45,605 bases of DNA, taken from IMG/VR virus record IMGVR_UViG_3300009183_000135, positions 1 through 45,605 of that record; one strand, given 5' to 3'. Made by a program: the position numbers and the translations under genes. The notes beneath the pieces are model-generated. The model was not told the DNA's origin. It did not search any database and saw nothing but the letters and a program-made list of their open reading frames with translations. How positions within the stretch are numbered: position 1 is the first letter of the stretch; every line of letters starts with the position of its first letter. Source of the DNA: a virus. Shown piece by piece: positions 7,035 to 15,525 of this stretch.

Positions 7035-9764
7035 ATGATATCTAACGAAGAAATTGAATCGTTCTTGCACGGGAATGACCCCGAAGAATTTATTGTAGCA
7101 ATAGAATTTGACTACGCATCCAACTCCATTTACAAAATTAAAGAGATTCCTGGTAAAGGAAAAGAAATCCGTAAGGATACGTTTACCCCATTTGCATGGG
7201 TAGGTGATTTACGCGGTATTAACTTTTACGGTAATTCAAAAGCAGCTCAGAAAGAAGCCATGTCCAAACATGGTATTATGATTGAGAAGTTGGAAACTCA
7301 CGGTAACGAAAGGTTACAAAAAGGTATGACTTTCATGGTGAAATCACTTAAAGGATATAGAGAGCTTATTCAGTTCTTTAGAGAAGGTGGTTGTGACCCA
7401 TGGGGTGAAAAAACAAAAGACAAAGTAATGATTTTACCTCCTGTAGAACAATACTTAATCTCTAAAGAAAAAAGATTATTTAAAGGATTTGAGAATTATG
7501 AAGAAGTTACCCGAATGGTATATGACTTAGAGACGACTGCTCTTGAACCAAAGGACGGTCGTATCTTCATGATTGGAATTAAAACAAATAAAGGATATCA
7601 CCGAGTTATTGAGTGTATGGATGAGGCAGAAGAAAAGAATGCCATCATTGAATTCTTTAATGTTATTAATGAATTAAAACCAAGTATTATTGGTGGTTAC
7701 AACTCAGCAAATTTCGACTGGCATTGGATTTTTGAAAGATGTCAAATATTGGGGATAGACCCTAAGAAGATTTGTAAATCATTACATCCTCAACATTCAT
7801 TCACAAGAAAAGATAGTATGTTAAAACTTGCGAATGAGGTTGAGACATTTACTCAAACTTCTATTTGGGGTTATAATGTAATTGATATTATTCATGCTGT
7901 TCGTAGAGCACAAGCAATCAATTCAAGTATTAAATCTGCGGGATTGAAATACATTACTCAGTATATTAATGCTGAAGCCCCTGACCGTGTTTATATTGAC
8001 CATTTAGATATTGGTCCATTCTACTCAAAGAAAGAAGACTTTTGGTTAAACACTAAAAACGGTAATTACAAAAAAGTTGGTGTGGATTCTAAAATTGATG
8101 AAATTTGTGATAAACGTACTGACGTATACAATAAGATTAAAGGTGATAAGTTAGTAGAGATGTATCTTGACGATGACCTAGATGAAACCCTTAAGGTGGA
8201 CCAAGAGTTCAACCAAGGTTCCTTCTTGTTGGCTGCGATGATTCCAACAACATACGAAAGGGTTTCAACCATGGGTACTGCAACATTATGGAAAATGTTA
8301 ATGTTAGCTTGGTCTTATAAGTATGGGCTCGCTATTCCAGAAAAACAAGGTAAGACAGACTTTGTAGGAGGTCTTTCACGACTACTTAAGGTTGGTTATA
8401 GTAAGAACGTACTTAAACTCGATTTCTCATCTCTATACCCTTCTATTCAGTTAGTACATGATGTATTTCCTGACTGTGATGTAACAGGTGCAATGAAAGG
8501 TATGTTAAGTTACTTCCGTAATACCCGTATCAAATACAAACAACTTGCTGAAGAGTTTTATAATGTTGACCGTAAGAAGTCTGAATCATATGGTAATAAA
8601 CAGTTACCGATTAAGATTTTCATTAACTCGATGTTTGGTGCATTATCCGCTCCTCAGGTTTATGCTTGGGGTGACATGTATATGGGTGAACAGATTACCT
8701 GTACAGGTAGACAATACCTTCGTCAGATGATTAAGTTCTTCATGACTAAAGGATACGTTCCGTTGGTAATGGATACGGATGGTGTTAACTTCTCAACTCC
8801 TGATGAGGCAAACGATAGAGTTTATGTTGGTCGTGGATTGAATTGGAAAGTTAAAGAGGGTAAAGAATATTTTGGGCCTGAAGCCGATGTTGCCGAGTAT
8901 AATGATATATTCATGAGAGGTGAGATGGCGCTTGATACTGATGGTATATGGCCTTCTACCATCAACTTAGCTCGTAAGAACTATGCGGTTATGGATGCCA
9001 AAGGTAAAATCAAATTAACGGGTAATAGTATTAAATCAAAGAAACTTCCATTGTATATTGAGGCCTTTTTGGATAAAGGTGTTAAAATGTTACTTGAAGG
9101 CAATGGTAAGGCGTTTGTTGAATATTACTATGAGTACTTACAGACAATTTTTGATAAAAAGATACCGTTAAGTAAAATCGCTCAAAGGGCGAAAGTTAAA
9201 CTAAGTATGGATGATTACAAAAAACGTTTAACAGAAAAAACTAAATCGGGTAATAGTATGAGCAGAATGGCCCACATGGAATTAGCTCTTCAATCAAATT
9301 TAAACGTAAGTTTAGGTGATGTTATTATGTATGTTAATAATGGACTTAAATCGTCTCATGGAGATGTTCAAAAGAAAGGGGATGGAGTTCAAATTAATTG
9401 TTATATGTTAGATAAAGACATTTTAGACAATGACCCTAATTTAACAGGTGATTATAATGTCCCAAGAGCAATTACCACTTTTAATAAAAGAATTGAGCCG
9501 TTATTAGTTTGTTTTAAGGATGAAGTGAGAAATGGTTTAATTGTTACTGACCCTGAAAAAAGAGGTATCTTTACAACCGCACAATGTGAATTGATAAATG
9601 GTCAACCATTTGACGAGTCAGGTCAAGATAAATTGGAGGACGTGTTAGCGATTACAGATGCTGAAATGTCATATTGGAAAAAACGAGGTTTAGACCCTGA
9701 CTATATGTACGAATTAGCTGAAGAAGGGTGGAAAGAAAAGTTAGGAATTCTTGAGACCGTCTGA
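7035..9764 (+). CDS. gp43: DNA polymerase, family B (T4 gp43-like)
   Basis: 909 residues, close to T4 gp43 (898). The 3'-5' exonuclease motifs are visible: YDLETTAL with D164 and E166, and NSANFDWHW with D228. Polymerase motif A is LDFSSLYPSIQ with D463, motif B is KIFINSMFG starting near K527, and motif C is DTDGVN at 580-582. A KKLP motif (SKKLPLYIE) follows in the thumb region. All catalytic acids are present, so the enzyme should be an active, proofreading replicative polymerase working with the SSB and helicase encoded further right. The gene converges with a minus-strand gene and overlaps its end by 24 nt. Its leader has a TATTTAT element and a hairpin. Confidence 0.96.
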   Translation: MISNEEIESFLHGNDPEEFIVAIEFDYASNSIYKIKEIPGKGKEIRKDTFTPFAWVGDLRGINFYGNSKAAQKEAMSKHGIMIEKLETHGNERLQKGMTFMVKSLKGYRELIQFFREGGCDPWGEKTKDKVMILPPVEQYLISKEKRLFKGFENYEEVTRMVYDLETTALEPKDGRIFMIGIKTNKGYHRVIECMDEAEEKNAIIEFFNVINELKPSIIGGYNSANFDWHWIFERCQILGIDPKKICKSLHPQHSFTRKDSMLKLANEVETFTQTSIWGYNVIDIIHAVRRAQAINSSIKSAGLKYITQYINAEAPDRVYIDHLDIGPFYSKKEDFWLNTKNGNYKKVGVDSKIDEICDKRTDVYNKIKGDKLVEMYLDDDLDETLKVDQEFNQGSFLLAAMIPTTYERVSTMGTATLWKMLMLAWSYKYGLAIPEKQGKTDFVGGLSRLLKVGYSKNVLKLDFSSLYPSIQLVHDVFPDCDVTGAMKGMLSYFRNTRIKYKQLAEEFYNVDRKKSESYGNKQLPIKIFINSMFGALSAPQVYAWGDMYMGEQITCTGRQYLRQMIKFFMTKGYVPLVMDTDGVNFSTPDEANDRVYVGRGLNWKVKEGKEYFGPEADVAEYNDIFMRGEMALDTDGIWPSTINLARKNYAVMDAKGKIKLTGNSIKSKKLPLYIEAFLDKGVKMLLEGNGKAFVEYYYEYLQTIFDKKIPLSKIAQRAKVKLSMDDYKKRLTEKTKSGNSMSRMAHMELALQSNLNVSLGDVIMYVNNGLKSSHGDVQKKGDGVQINCYMLDKDILDNDPNLTGDYNVPRAITTFNKRIEPLLVCFKDEVRNGLIVTDPEKRGIFTTAQCELINGQPFDESGQDKLEDVLAITDAEMSYWKKRGLDPDYMYELAEEGWKEKLGILETV

Positions 9765-10076
9765 AGATAAGATATACCAATTACCAGCACAAAATCTAAA
9801 CTCAATACAGGCATATTTGTCGGCAACTATTTCATCATAGTCTTCGTCAATTTTGCCTGTGTCAGGTTTGATTGTTATCCTTGTCATTGCCTTTACGACA
9901 ATATGGTCAGTAGTTTTTGAGTTTAAAGTAACTGTAGACTCCAATACATTTCTAATGATAACACATTCCTCACCGTTAGTTGAGTATTCTCTTTCAGACA
10001 CAATTGAAATTTCTGAAGTTTCTAATATTTCCCCATTAATTAATCTTGTAGATGGGATTGTTCTTAATATTGCCAT
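9741..10076 (-). CDS. Small protein of unknown function, probably virion-associated
   Basis: 111 residues, beta-rich, with alternating hydrophobic residues throughout (ECVIIRNVLESTVTLN, DHIVVKAMTRITIKP, YACIEFRFCAGNWYIL). It ends inside the last codons of the convergent polymerase gene. It starts 4 nt after the upstream minus-strand gene, so the two are one operon. The compact beta fold and its position after a putative neck gene suggest a small capsid or decoration protein. No family was recognised. Confidence 0.6.
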   Translation of the reverse strand: MAILRTIPSTRLINGEILETSEISIVSEREYSTNGEECVIIRNVLESTVTLNSKTTDHIVVKAMTRITIKPDTGKIDEDYDEIVADKYACIEFRFCAGNWYILSSDGLKNS

Positions 10077-10080
10077 AAGG

Positions 10081-11193
10081 TTAAATTACATATATTTGAC
10101 GAGGCATAGCTCTGAATTTCATTTGCTTATTTAAATTTTCAGCAATAAGGGCTTCTTTTTCCATTTGTTTTTCAGGTCTAAGTCTTTCAAGTCTTAGTTT
10201 TAATTCTTCTTCTAACTTAGTTTTTTCATCTTTACCTTCAGTTAAAAGACTTGTATAGTCCATTTGGATTTCAGAGTCAGGGGTTTTTAAGTTTCCACTA
10301 TATTTCCCTCTAACTCTACCTAACGTTTCTTTAACGTAAGCGGTAAACCATCTTCTTACCCATTGTTGTGCAGGTACATTTAAATCTGTCCAAGTAAACT
10401 CTTCTAAAGGAACTTCATTAGGCATTTTAATTACATCAGGATTATTTTTTAAACAATCCGCCCTACTATCAGGAGTTACATCGTAATACCAATACCAAAC
10501 AGCTTTACCGACATATCCGCTATAATTATTCCAATTAAAATGATTACCAGGAGCGTTATATAACTGTACGTTTCTTTTACCATCAGGTAACGCAGTAATT
10601 CTATATGTTAACGAACCACCTAAAATTCTATTCATAATGTTTGCCTCTTGCATTCTTAACAAGTAGTCAAAACCTGACATCATAAAGTAAGAACCTTGAT
10701 AACCCATTTGAGCAAATCCTACTTCATTCGCACCTAATCCAACACCACCAAAACCACCAATTCCACCCATACCAAATGCAGTCCAAGGTTGGTTACTAAA
10801 CCATAATAACTCATTAATCTCTCTACCTGCAGGTATTTCATAATCTTGTTTGTTTGGCTCAAGAAGAAAATAATCTTTTTTAAGTACCCATGGACCCATA
10901 GTTTGAAGTCCAACAATTTTTGAATACGAATATGCAAATTGTTGTTCAAAATCCATGGTTCTTGTAATTAAAGCTTGAGCAACAGACTTTTCAGTCATGT
11001 TCAAGTTAACCAAGTTAACCCACTGACTTTCAATTAACCAATCAAGAACATATTGTTCATAATCTTGAATAGATAGTTCCATCAAAGAATCCATCATTTC
11101 ATCTTCAATCTCAACACTTCTTAATGGTGCACCCAATAAGTGTTTAATTCTTGTATAAATTTTTGACCTTTCTGGTTCTGGAATAACTGCCAT
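10081..11193 (-). CDS. Putative neck or head-tail connector protein
   Basis: 370 residues. The N-terminal half is helical and rich in aromatic residues (DYEQYVLDWLIESQWVNL, WVLKKDYFLLEP). A Gly-rich stretch (FGMGGIGGFGGVGLG) lies near residues 140-155, and the C-terminal part carries WVRRWFTAYVKETLGRVRGK followed by a charged helix. I associate the KETLGRVRGK region with neck or connector proteins of T4-like phages, from memory and not by alignment. It has a TATTTAT element 5 nt before its start and is followed at 4 nt by the 111-residue gene. It may correspond to T4 gp13; the virion location is more certain than the exact role. Confidence 0.55.
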   Translation of the reverse strand: MAVIPEPERSKIYTRIKHLLGAPLRSVEIEDEMMDSLMELSIQDYEQYVLDWLIESQWVNLVNLNMTEKSVAQALITRTMDFEQQFAYSYSKIVGLQTMGPWVLKKDYFLLEPNKQDYEIPAGREINELLWFSNQPWTAFGMGGIGGFGGVGLGANEVGFAQMGYQGSYFMMSGFDYLLRMQEANIMNRILGGSLTYRITALPDGKRNVQLYNAPGNHFNWNNYSGYVGKAVWYWYYDVTPDSRADCLKNNPDVIKMPNEVPLEEFTWTDLNVPAQQWVRRWFTAYVKETLGRVRGKYSGNLKTPDSEIQMDYTSLLTEGKDEKTKLEEELKLRLERLRPEKQMEKEALIAENLNKQMKFRAMPRQIYVI

Positions 11194-11198
11194 ATCTA

Positions 11199-11205
11199 AT
11201 AAATA
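11199..11205 (-). promoter_or_regulatory. TATTTAT late-promoter-like element (minus strand)
   Basis: The minus strand reads ATATTTATT here, 5 nt before the ATG at 11193. This matches the very short spacing seen before 6570 and 14599. Confidence 0.4.
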
Positions 11206-11220
11206 TCAATTAGTTTATTA

Positions 11221-12750
11221 TTAAATACTGTAGAGCAGTGAATCTTTTGGAAAAACAAAATTACCACCTACAATTTTTGGTTTTTGATTGAACACTAAAA
11301 CATTTTTTCCTTTTTGGAAAACCATCCAATCTGTTTTGTATAACTTAACACTTGCGGTACCTTCTAAAACAATACCATCCTCAGTTTCAATCATATTTCT
11401 AAACGGTTTAATCTGAGCGGTATATAATTGTCCATCTTTAAAAACTTCTAAATCCACACCTTGTATTGCGTCTTTTTTATTACCAAGTTCTCCAACCACC
11501 TCAACCTTAGCGGTTTTACCAAAAAACCTCTTAAGTATTGATGCCGTGATTTCTTCTCTTTTACTTCCTGCTTTATCTTTTTCAGTTAAAATTCTTAATA
11601 AATTTTGAAAAGTTGAACTTTCTTTATCAAAGATTCTAAACTTAAAATGGTTTAATGCATTAACAAATCTTTCAACCTCTTTCTTTTGTTGTGATGGAGT
11701 TTTATCCATAAATTGAATGGGTTCTTTATTAGGAATTGTTGCAATAACATTATTTAAATCTTTTAATAAGATACAAAAAGATGTGTAGTTTGTGTTTAAT
11801 TTATTAATAACAGACCTGCCAGGACCCTCAAGATTATAAACACCAGGTAATTGGTCGTTGTCTGGTTTTTCAATATAGTTTTCATTGAATACTTCTTTCA
11901 TGATTTTATTAATACCATTCATGAAAGTCCATTTTATATCGGAATTTGCATTGAATAACATTCTATAGAATTCATTCTCTGATTGAGAACACATTTCAGA
12001 TTTACCCTCACTTAACAATTGTTTTAATTTTGTTGATTCAGTTAATTTTGTTTCAATTTTCATTTCGTACATTTTTGTTACAAAATCCCAATTAACTACT
12101 TTCCAAAAGTTTGTGATATATTCATCTCTTTTGTTTCTATATTTTAGATAATAAGCATGTTCCCATAAATCTAGTCCTAATAGTGGAAATCCACCCCCTT
12201 CAATCACATTCATTAATGGATTGTCTTGGTTTGGAGTTGACATAATTTTTAAAGTATTTTTTGAGGTTAGAACTAACCATACCCATCCAGAACCAAATCT
12301 TTCTTTGGCTTGTTTTTCAAATTCTTTTTTGAATGCGGTGAATGTCCCCCATTGTTTGGTGATTTTTTTGTAAAGTTCACCATCAAGTTTTTTGGGTTCA
12401 GGAGTTAACATGTTCCAAAATAATGCGTGGTTAAAAGCACCACCTGCATTATTTCTTATGTTTTTATCAAAACGACTAATTGTTTTGATTATTTTTTCTA
12501 AATCTAAATCTCCGTATTTTTTCTTTGATAATGCGTCGTTTAGTTTATCCACGTACCCTTTATAATGTTTATTATAATGAAAGTTCATTGTTTCTGGGTC
12601 AATAAACTGTTTGAGGGCTGTATAAGAATAAGGTAATTTCTCTATTCCTATTTTTTTCATTTCTGTAATCAACAACTCTTTTTCTTTGTTAACGTGGGTT
12701 TCAAGTATCTGTAGTTCTAGTTGTTGGATTTTCTCTTCTGTTTTTTTCAT
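11221..12750 (-). CDS. Fe/Mn superoxide dismutase fused to a PD-(D/E)XK-like domain
   Basis: 509 residues. After a charged N-terminal helix (1-~35), residues ~36-225 form a complete Fe/Mn superoxide dismutase domain. The metal ligands can be placed at His58 (MNFHYNKHY), His108 (FNHALFW), Asp194 and His198 (LDLWEHAYYL), so the domain should convert superoxide to oxygen and peroxide. Residues ~226-509 are not SOD. They contain an ITASILKRFF helix, then GVDLEV (Asp433) and AQIK (446-448), an arrangement typical of PD-(D/E)XK nuclease-like folds with Gln replacing the usual Glu. SODs are normally ~200 residues. The gene follows the SNF2 helicase at 41 nt with its own TATTTATA. The nuclease assignment is by motif only. 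Confidence 0.8.
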   Translation of the reverse strand: MKKTEEKIQQLELQILETHVNKEKELLITEMKKIGIEKLPYSYTALKQFIDPETMNFHYNKHYKGYVDKLNDALSKKKYGDLDLEKIIKTISRFDKNIRNNAGGAFNHALFWNMLTPEPKKLDGELYKKITKQWGTFTAFKKEFEKQAKERFGSGWVWLVLTSKNTLKIMSTPNQDNPLMNVIEGGGFPLLGLDLWEHAYYLKYRNKRDEYITNFWKVVNWDFVTKMYEMKIETKLTESTKLKQLLSEGKSEMCSQSENEFYRMLFNANSDIKWTFMNGINKIMKEVFNENYIEKPDNDQLPGVYNLEGPGRSVINKLNTNYTSFCILLKDLNNVIATIPNKEPIQFMDKTPSQQKKEVERFVNALNHFKFRIFDKESSTFQNLLRILTEKDKAGSKREEITASILKRFFGKTAKVEVVGELGNKKDAIQGVDLEVFKDGQLYTAQIKPFRNMIETEDGIVLEGTASVKLYKTDWMVFQKGKNVLVFNQKPKIVGGNFVFPKDSLLYSI

Positions 12751-12771
12751 AGTTTTGGATTATCCGTTGTA

Positions 12772-12779
12772 TATAAATA
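12772..12779 (-). promoter_or_regulatory. TATTTATA late-promoter-like element (minus strand)
   Basis: The minus strand reads TATTTATA here, 21 nt before the ATG at 12750. Confidence 0.45.
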
Positions 12780-12791
12780 ATCCGTAGTTGC

Positions 12792-14543
12792 TTAATATCT
12801 CAACTGATTAATTCTTTGTAGAATTTCTTCTGCTGCATCAGCAGGATTTTGGTTGTCACCCATAACTGTTGCGATGACTTGTTTCTTGTTGTTCAATATA
12901 TCATAAATGATACCTTCAATCGTATTTTCAAAAATTGGATAGTATACTAATACATTGTTATTTTGACCGTAGCGATATGCTCGGTCTTCAGCTTGTGCGT
13001 GGTCTGATGGTAAGAATGAAAGGTCATTCATGATTACCGCTTCTGCTGATGTTAAAGTAATACCAACACCTGCGGCTTTAATGTTACCAACAAAAACTTT
13101 AACCTTTGGGTTGTCTTGGAATTGGTCAACAGAGTATTGTCTTTCAGGTTTTGACATTGAACCATCAAGTTTAACTGCAAGTTTTCCAAAATGTTCTGTA
13201 ATTTTATTTAAAGAATCTGTGAAATTACAGAATATGATAACTTTCTTGTCTTGTTCTAAAATGTTTTCGGCAAGTTCAATTGTCTGAGCAATTTTCTCGT
13301 CAGCAATAATTTGTCTAACCTTTGTTAGTTTTGAAAATTGAACTGTTAGTGATTTTGACTCTTCAGGATTTTTATCATACCAATCATAATATTCCCCCAT
13401 AACATTTTCATATTCTTTAGATTTTAATCTAAGATATACAGGGGTAATAATTTTATCGGGTAGGTCAAGAACATTTTCTTTTAATCTTCTTAATGTTAAT
13501 CCTACAGTTCGGTCTCTTAATTCCTCTAAATTTGATGCACCCGTCACATTCCAAACTTTTCTTCCGCCAACATTAAATTGATATCCTTGACAATATCTGA
13601 TAGCATATGCCATCCAATTCTTTGCAACAGGGGAATCAATCAAACTTAATAAGTTGAAATAATCAATTGGTCGTGATGTCATTGGGGTACCTGTCAATAA
13701 CCACAATCTGTCAGTTTTTTTAACGATATCGTTAATTAGTTTCGTCCTTTGCGCCGTAGCATTTTTGATATAGTGTGCTTCGTCAATAATAACCAAATCA
13801 AAATTGGCAGCAAGAACTTGAGATTCATCTTTCTTTTTAGGGTCATGGAAATTTTTTATTATGTCGTAGTTTATAATTACAAAATCCGCCTCAGTACTAA
13901 AGTTTTTACTTTCCGCAATGTAGATTGATTTGTCTGAATAATTTTCAATCTCACGTTTCCAGTTAATTTTTAAAGTAGCGGGACAAATGATTAAAACTTT
14001 TTTAGAACCTGATTCTAATGCTGCAATGATTGTTGAGGTTGTTTTACCAAGACCCATGTCATCAGCCAAGATAAACTTTTTATTTTCAACTAATTTTTGA
14101 ATTGCTTCTTTTTGATGTTCTAATGGAGGACGGTGAGAATATTTGGAATAATCAATCACAACATCTTTAACTGAATTATCTTTAATGATTGCTGCCTTTG
14201 GTAACCAAAAATCATGTAATTCTTCTTTTTCAAAAACTTTACCCCAAATGTGGTAAGCCTTTTCTTTATCTGCTAATAATTTTTCAACCCAAACTTTTTG
14301 AGGTATTTCGGTATATAATTTATCGTCAGCTAATTTTTGTGCAAAGTAGGCGTCAAGAATCACCCACTTCTTGGCAACCTTTGGTTGCTTGTCGTGGAAG
14401 TTAATAATATACTCTGATTGACTTCTTGTTGGGTAAAATTTTTTGTTAAGTTGTGACTTACGTTTTAACTCTAACATGTAATTATTACCACCTTCATATG
14501 TTTCAAGAATCGTCAATGCCTTTGACTCCAAACTTATTTCCAT
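12792..14543 (-). CDS. SNF2-family DNA helicase/translocase
   Basis: 583 residues. Helicase motifs in order: Walker A DDMGLGKT (161-168), motif II DEAH (254-257), motif III LTGTP (283-287), and motif VI QAEDRAYRYGQ near residue 530. The spacing between lobes fits an SF2 SNF2-type ATPase. The N-terminal ~130 residues precede the helicase core and are unassigned. It is expected to remodel DNA structures such as stalled forks or recombination intermediates; in T4 that role belongs to UvsW and Dda, which are different families. It is the first gene of the minus-strand group, and a degenerate TTATTTTTA lies ~31 nt before its start, divergent from the gene at 14599. Confidence 0.9.
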   Translation of the reverse strand: MEISLESKALTILETYEGGNNYMLELKRKSQLNKKFYPTRSQSEYIINFHDKQPKVAKKWVILDAYFAQKLADDKLYTEIPQKVWVEKLLADKEKAYHIWGKVFEKEELHDFWLPKAAIIKDNSVKDVVIDYSKYSHRPPLEHQKEAIQKLVENKKFILADDMGLGKTTSTIIAALESGSKKVLIICPATLKINWKREIENYSDKSIYIAESKNFSTEADFVIINYDIIKNFHDPKKKDESQVLAANFDLVIIDEAHYIKNATAQRTKLINDIVKKTDRLWLLTGTPMTSRPIDYFNLLSLIDSPVAKNWMAYAIRYCQGYQFNVGGRKVWNVTGASNLEELRDRTVGLTLRRLKENVLDLPDKIITPVYLRLKSKEYENVMGEYYDWYDKNPEESKSLTVQFSKLTKVRQIIADEKIAQTIELAENILEQDKKVIIFCNFTDSLNKITEHFGKLAVKLDGSMSKPERQYSVDQFQDNPKVKVFVGNIKAAGVGITLTSAEAVIMNDLSFLPSDHAQAEDRAYRYGQNNNVLVYYPIFENTIEGIIYDILNNKKQVIATVMGDNQNPADAAEEILQRINQLRY

Positions 14544-14585
14544 TCTTTTAATAAAAGTTTGTCTTAAATATAAGTAAAAATAAAG

Positions 14586-14592
14586 TATTTAT
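14586..14592 (+). promoter_or_regulatory. TATTTAT late-promoter-like element
   Basis: TATTTATC, 6 nt before the ATG at 14599, in the 55-nt divergent region shared with the SNF2 helicase gene. Confidence 0.4.
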
Positions 14593-14598
14593 CAATAT

Positions 14599-15111
14599 AT
14601 GCAAAAATTAGTTCCAATTACAAGGTTAGGCAAATTCTTCGGTGAGGAGGATTTTGTATTAGATATTGGTATGGGTGAAGAGTGGTTAGTGGGTGATATG
14701 AATTTCACGGTTGTGTTATACCGTGTTGATAGATATCGCACAAAAACTGATGATGTGTATGGTGAAGTTTTAGAAGATGGAATACAATTCATGGCACCTA
14801 TAGAATTGAACGGTTATGTTCAAATCATGGCTCCAACTAACAAATTACTTGGTAATTCTAAAGTTAAACAAGATGAGCCAGGTAATATGAAATTTTCAAT
14901 TTACCAAAAAACTCTTGATGATATGCAAGTTAATATCCTTATGGGTGATTACTTTGGATATTATGAAACTGAAGACCGAATTAGATATTATACGGTTATT
15001 GATGATGGACTTGTTAAGTCAGACAATAAACATACTTATGGTGGATACAAACCGTTCTATAGAACAATAACCGCAACATATGTAAGCGAAAACGAATTTA
15101 GAGGATTATAA
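14599..15111 (+). CDS. Putative virion protein, possibly neck protein
   Basis: 170 residues, beta-rich (MNFTVVLYRVDRYRTKTDD, RIRYYTVIDDG, YGGYKPFYRTITATYVSE). No enzymatic motif. It opens a three-gene run (14599-16569) with a 1-nt overlap and a 4-nt gap. The run ends with a probable tail terminator and is followed by the sheath gene, so a head-tail joining role (compare T4 gp14 or gp3) is plausible from context only. A TATTTAT element immediately upstream supports late expression. Confidence 0.6.
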   Translation: MQKLVPITRLGKFFGEEDFVLDIGMGEEWLVGDMNFTVVLYRVDRYRTKTDDVYGEVLEDGIQFMAPIELNGYVQIMAPTNKLLGNSKVKQDEPGNMKFSIYQKTLDDMQVNILMGDYFGYYETEDRIRYYTVIDDGLVKSDNKHTYGGYKPFYRTITATYVSENEFRGL

Positions 15112-15521
15112 TGAAAGTAGTAATAACTGAATCTCAGTTTGATAATTTATTTTTGGGTAAGAAAGTTATGGTGTATTATAATTTACACAAACATACTTTT
15201 TCGGTCACCTATGATAGTAAAGTAATTATGCATGCTGACTATGTTAAATTAGGAGATGTTGAGTTTAGAGTTAGAAAAGGTGGTAAAGAAAAAGTTCGTT
15301 CTGAAAAATCAAAGAATGTTCACGCATTTGTAATTGGAAAATTATTAGATTATTGTGAATATCCATGTGACGATTTACCAACCTCAACTTCTGATAAAGT
15401 TGTTACATATAATCCATATAAATTTGATTCGTTTGTTTATAAAGACAGTGAAGAACCTGTTTATCATGCAAATGAAGTTGATATGATAAATTCGCAAAAT
15501 AAAATATTTGTTGTAAAATAA
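15111..15521 (+). CDS. Small protein of unknown function
   Basis: 136 residues, basic in the middle (VRKGGKEKVRSEKSKN). It starts MKVVITESQFDNLF and ends NSQNKIFVVK. Its ATG overlaps the stop of the upstream gene by one base, and the next gene begins 4 nt after its stop, so all three are translated together. I recognise no family. The ITESQ start resembles the N-terminal tag-like segments of other proteins in this kind of phage, but no function follows from that. Confidence 0.6.
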   Translation: MKVVITESQFDNLFLGKKVMVYYNLHKHTFSVTYDSKVIMHADYVKLGDVEFRVRKGGKEKVRSEKSKNVHAFVIGKLLDYCEYPCDDLPTSTSDKVVTYNPYKFDSFVYKDSEEPVYHANEVDMINSQNKIFVVK

Positions 15522-15525
15522 TAAA

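Noticed and set aside
9749-9767. Near-palindrome TCTTGAGAC/GTCTGAAGA at the convergent gene ends, as a bidirectional terminator
   Set aside because: The arms have a mismatch, almost no loop, and no T-tract on either side, and the bases are coding in both genes.
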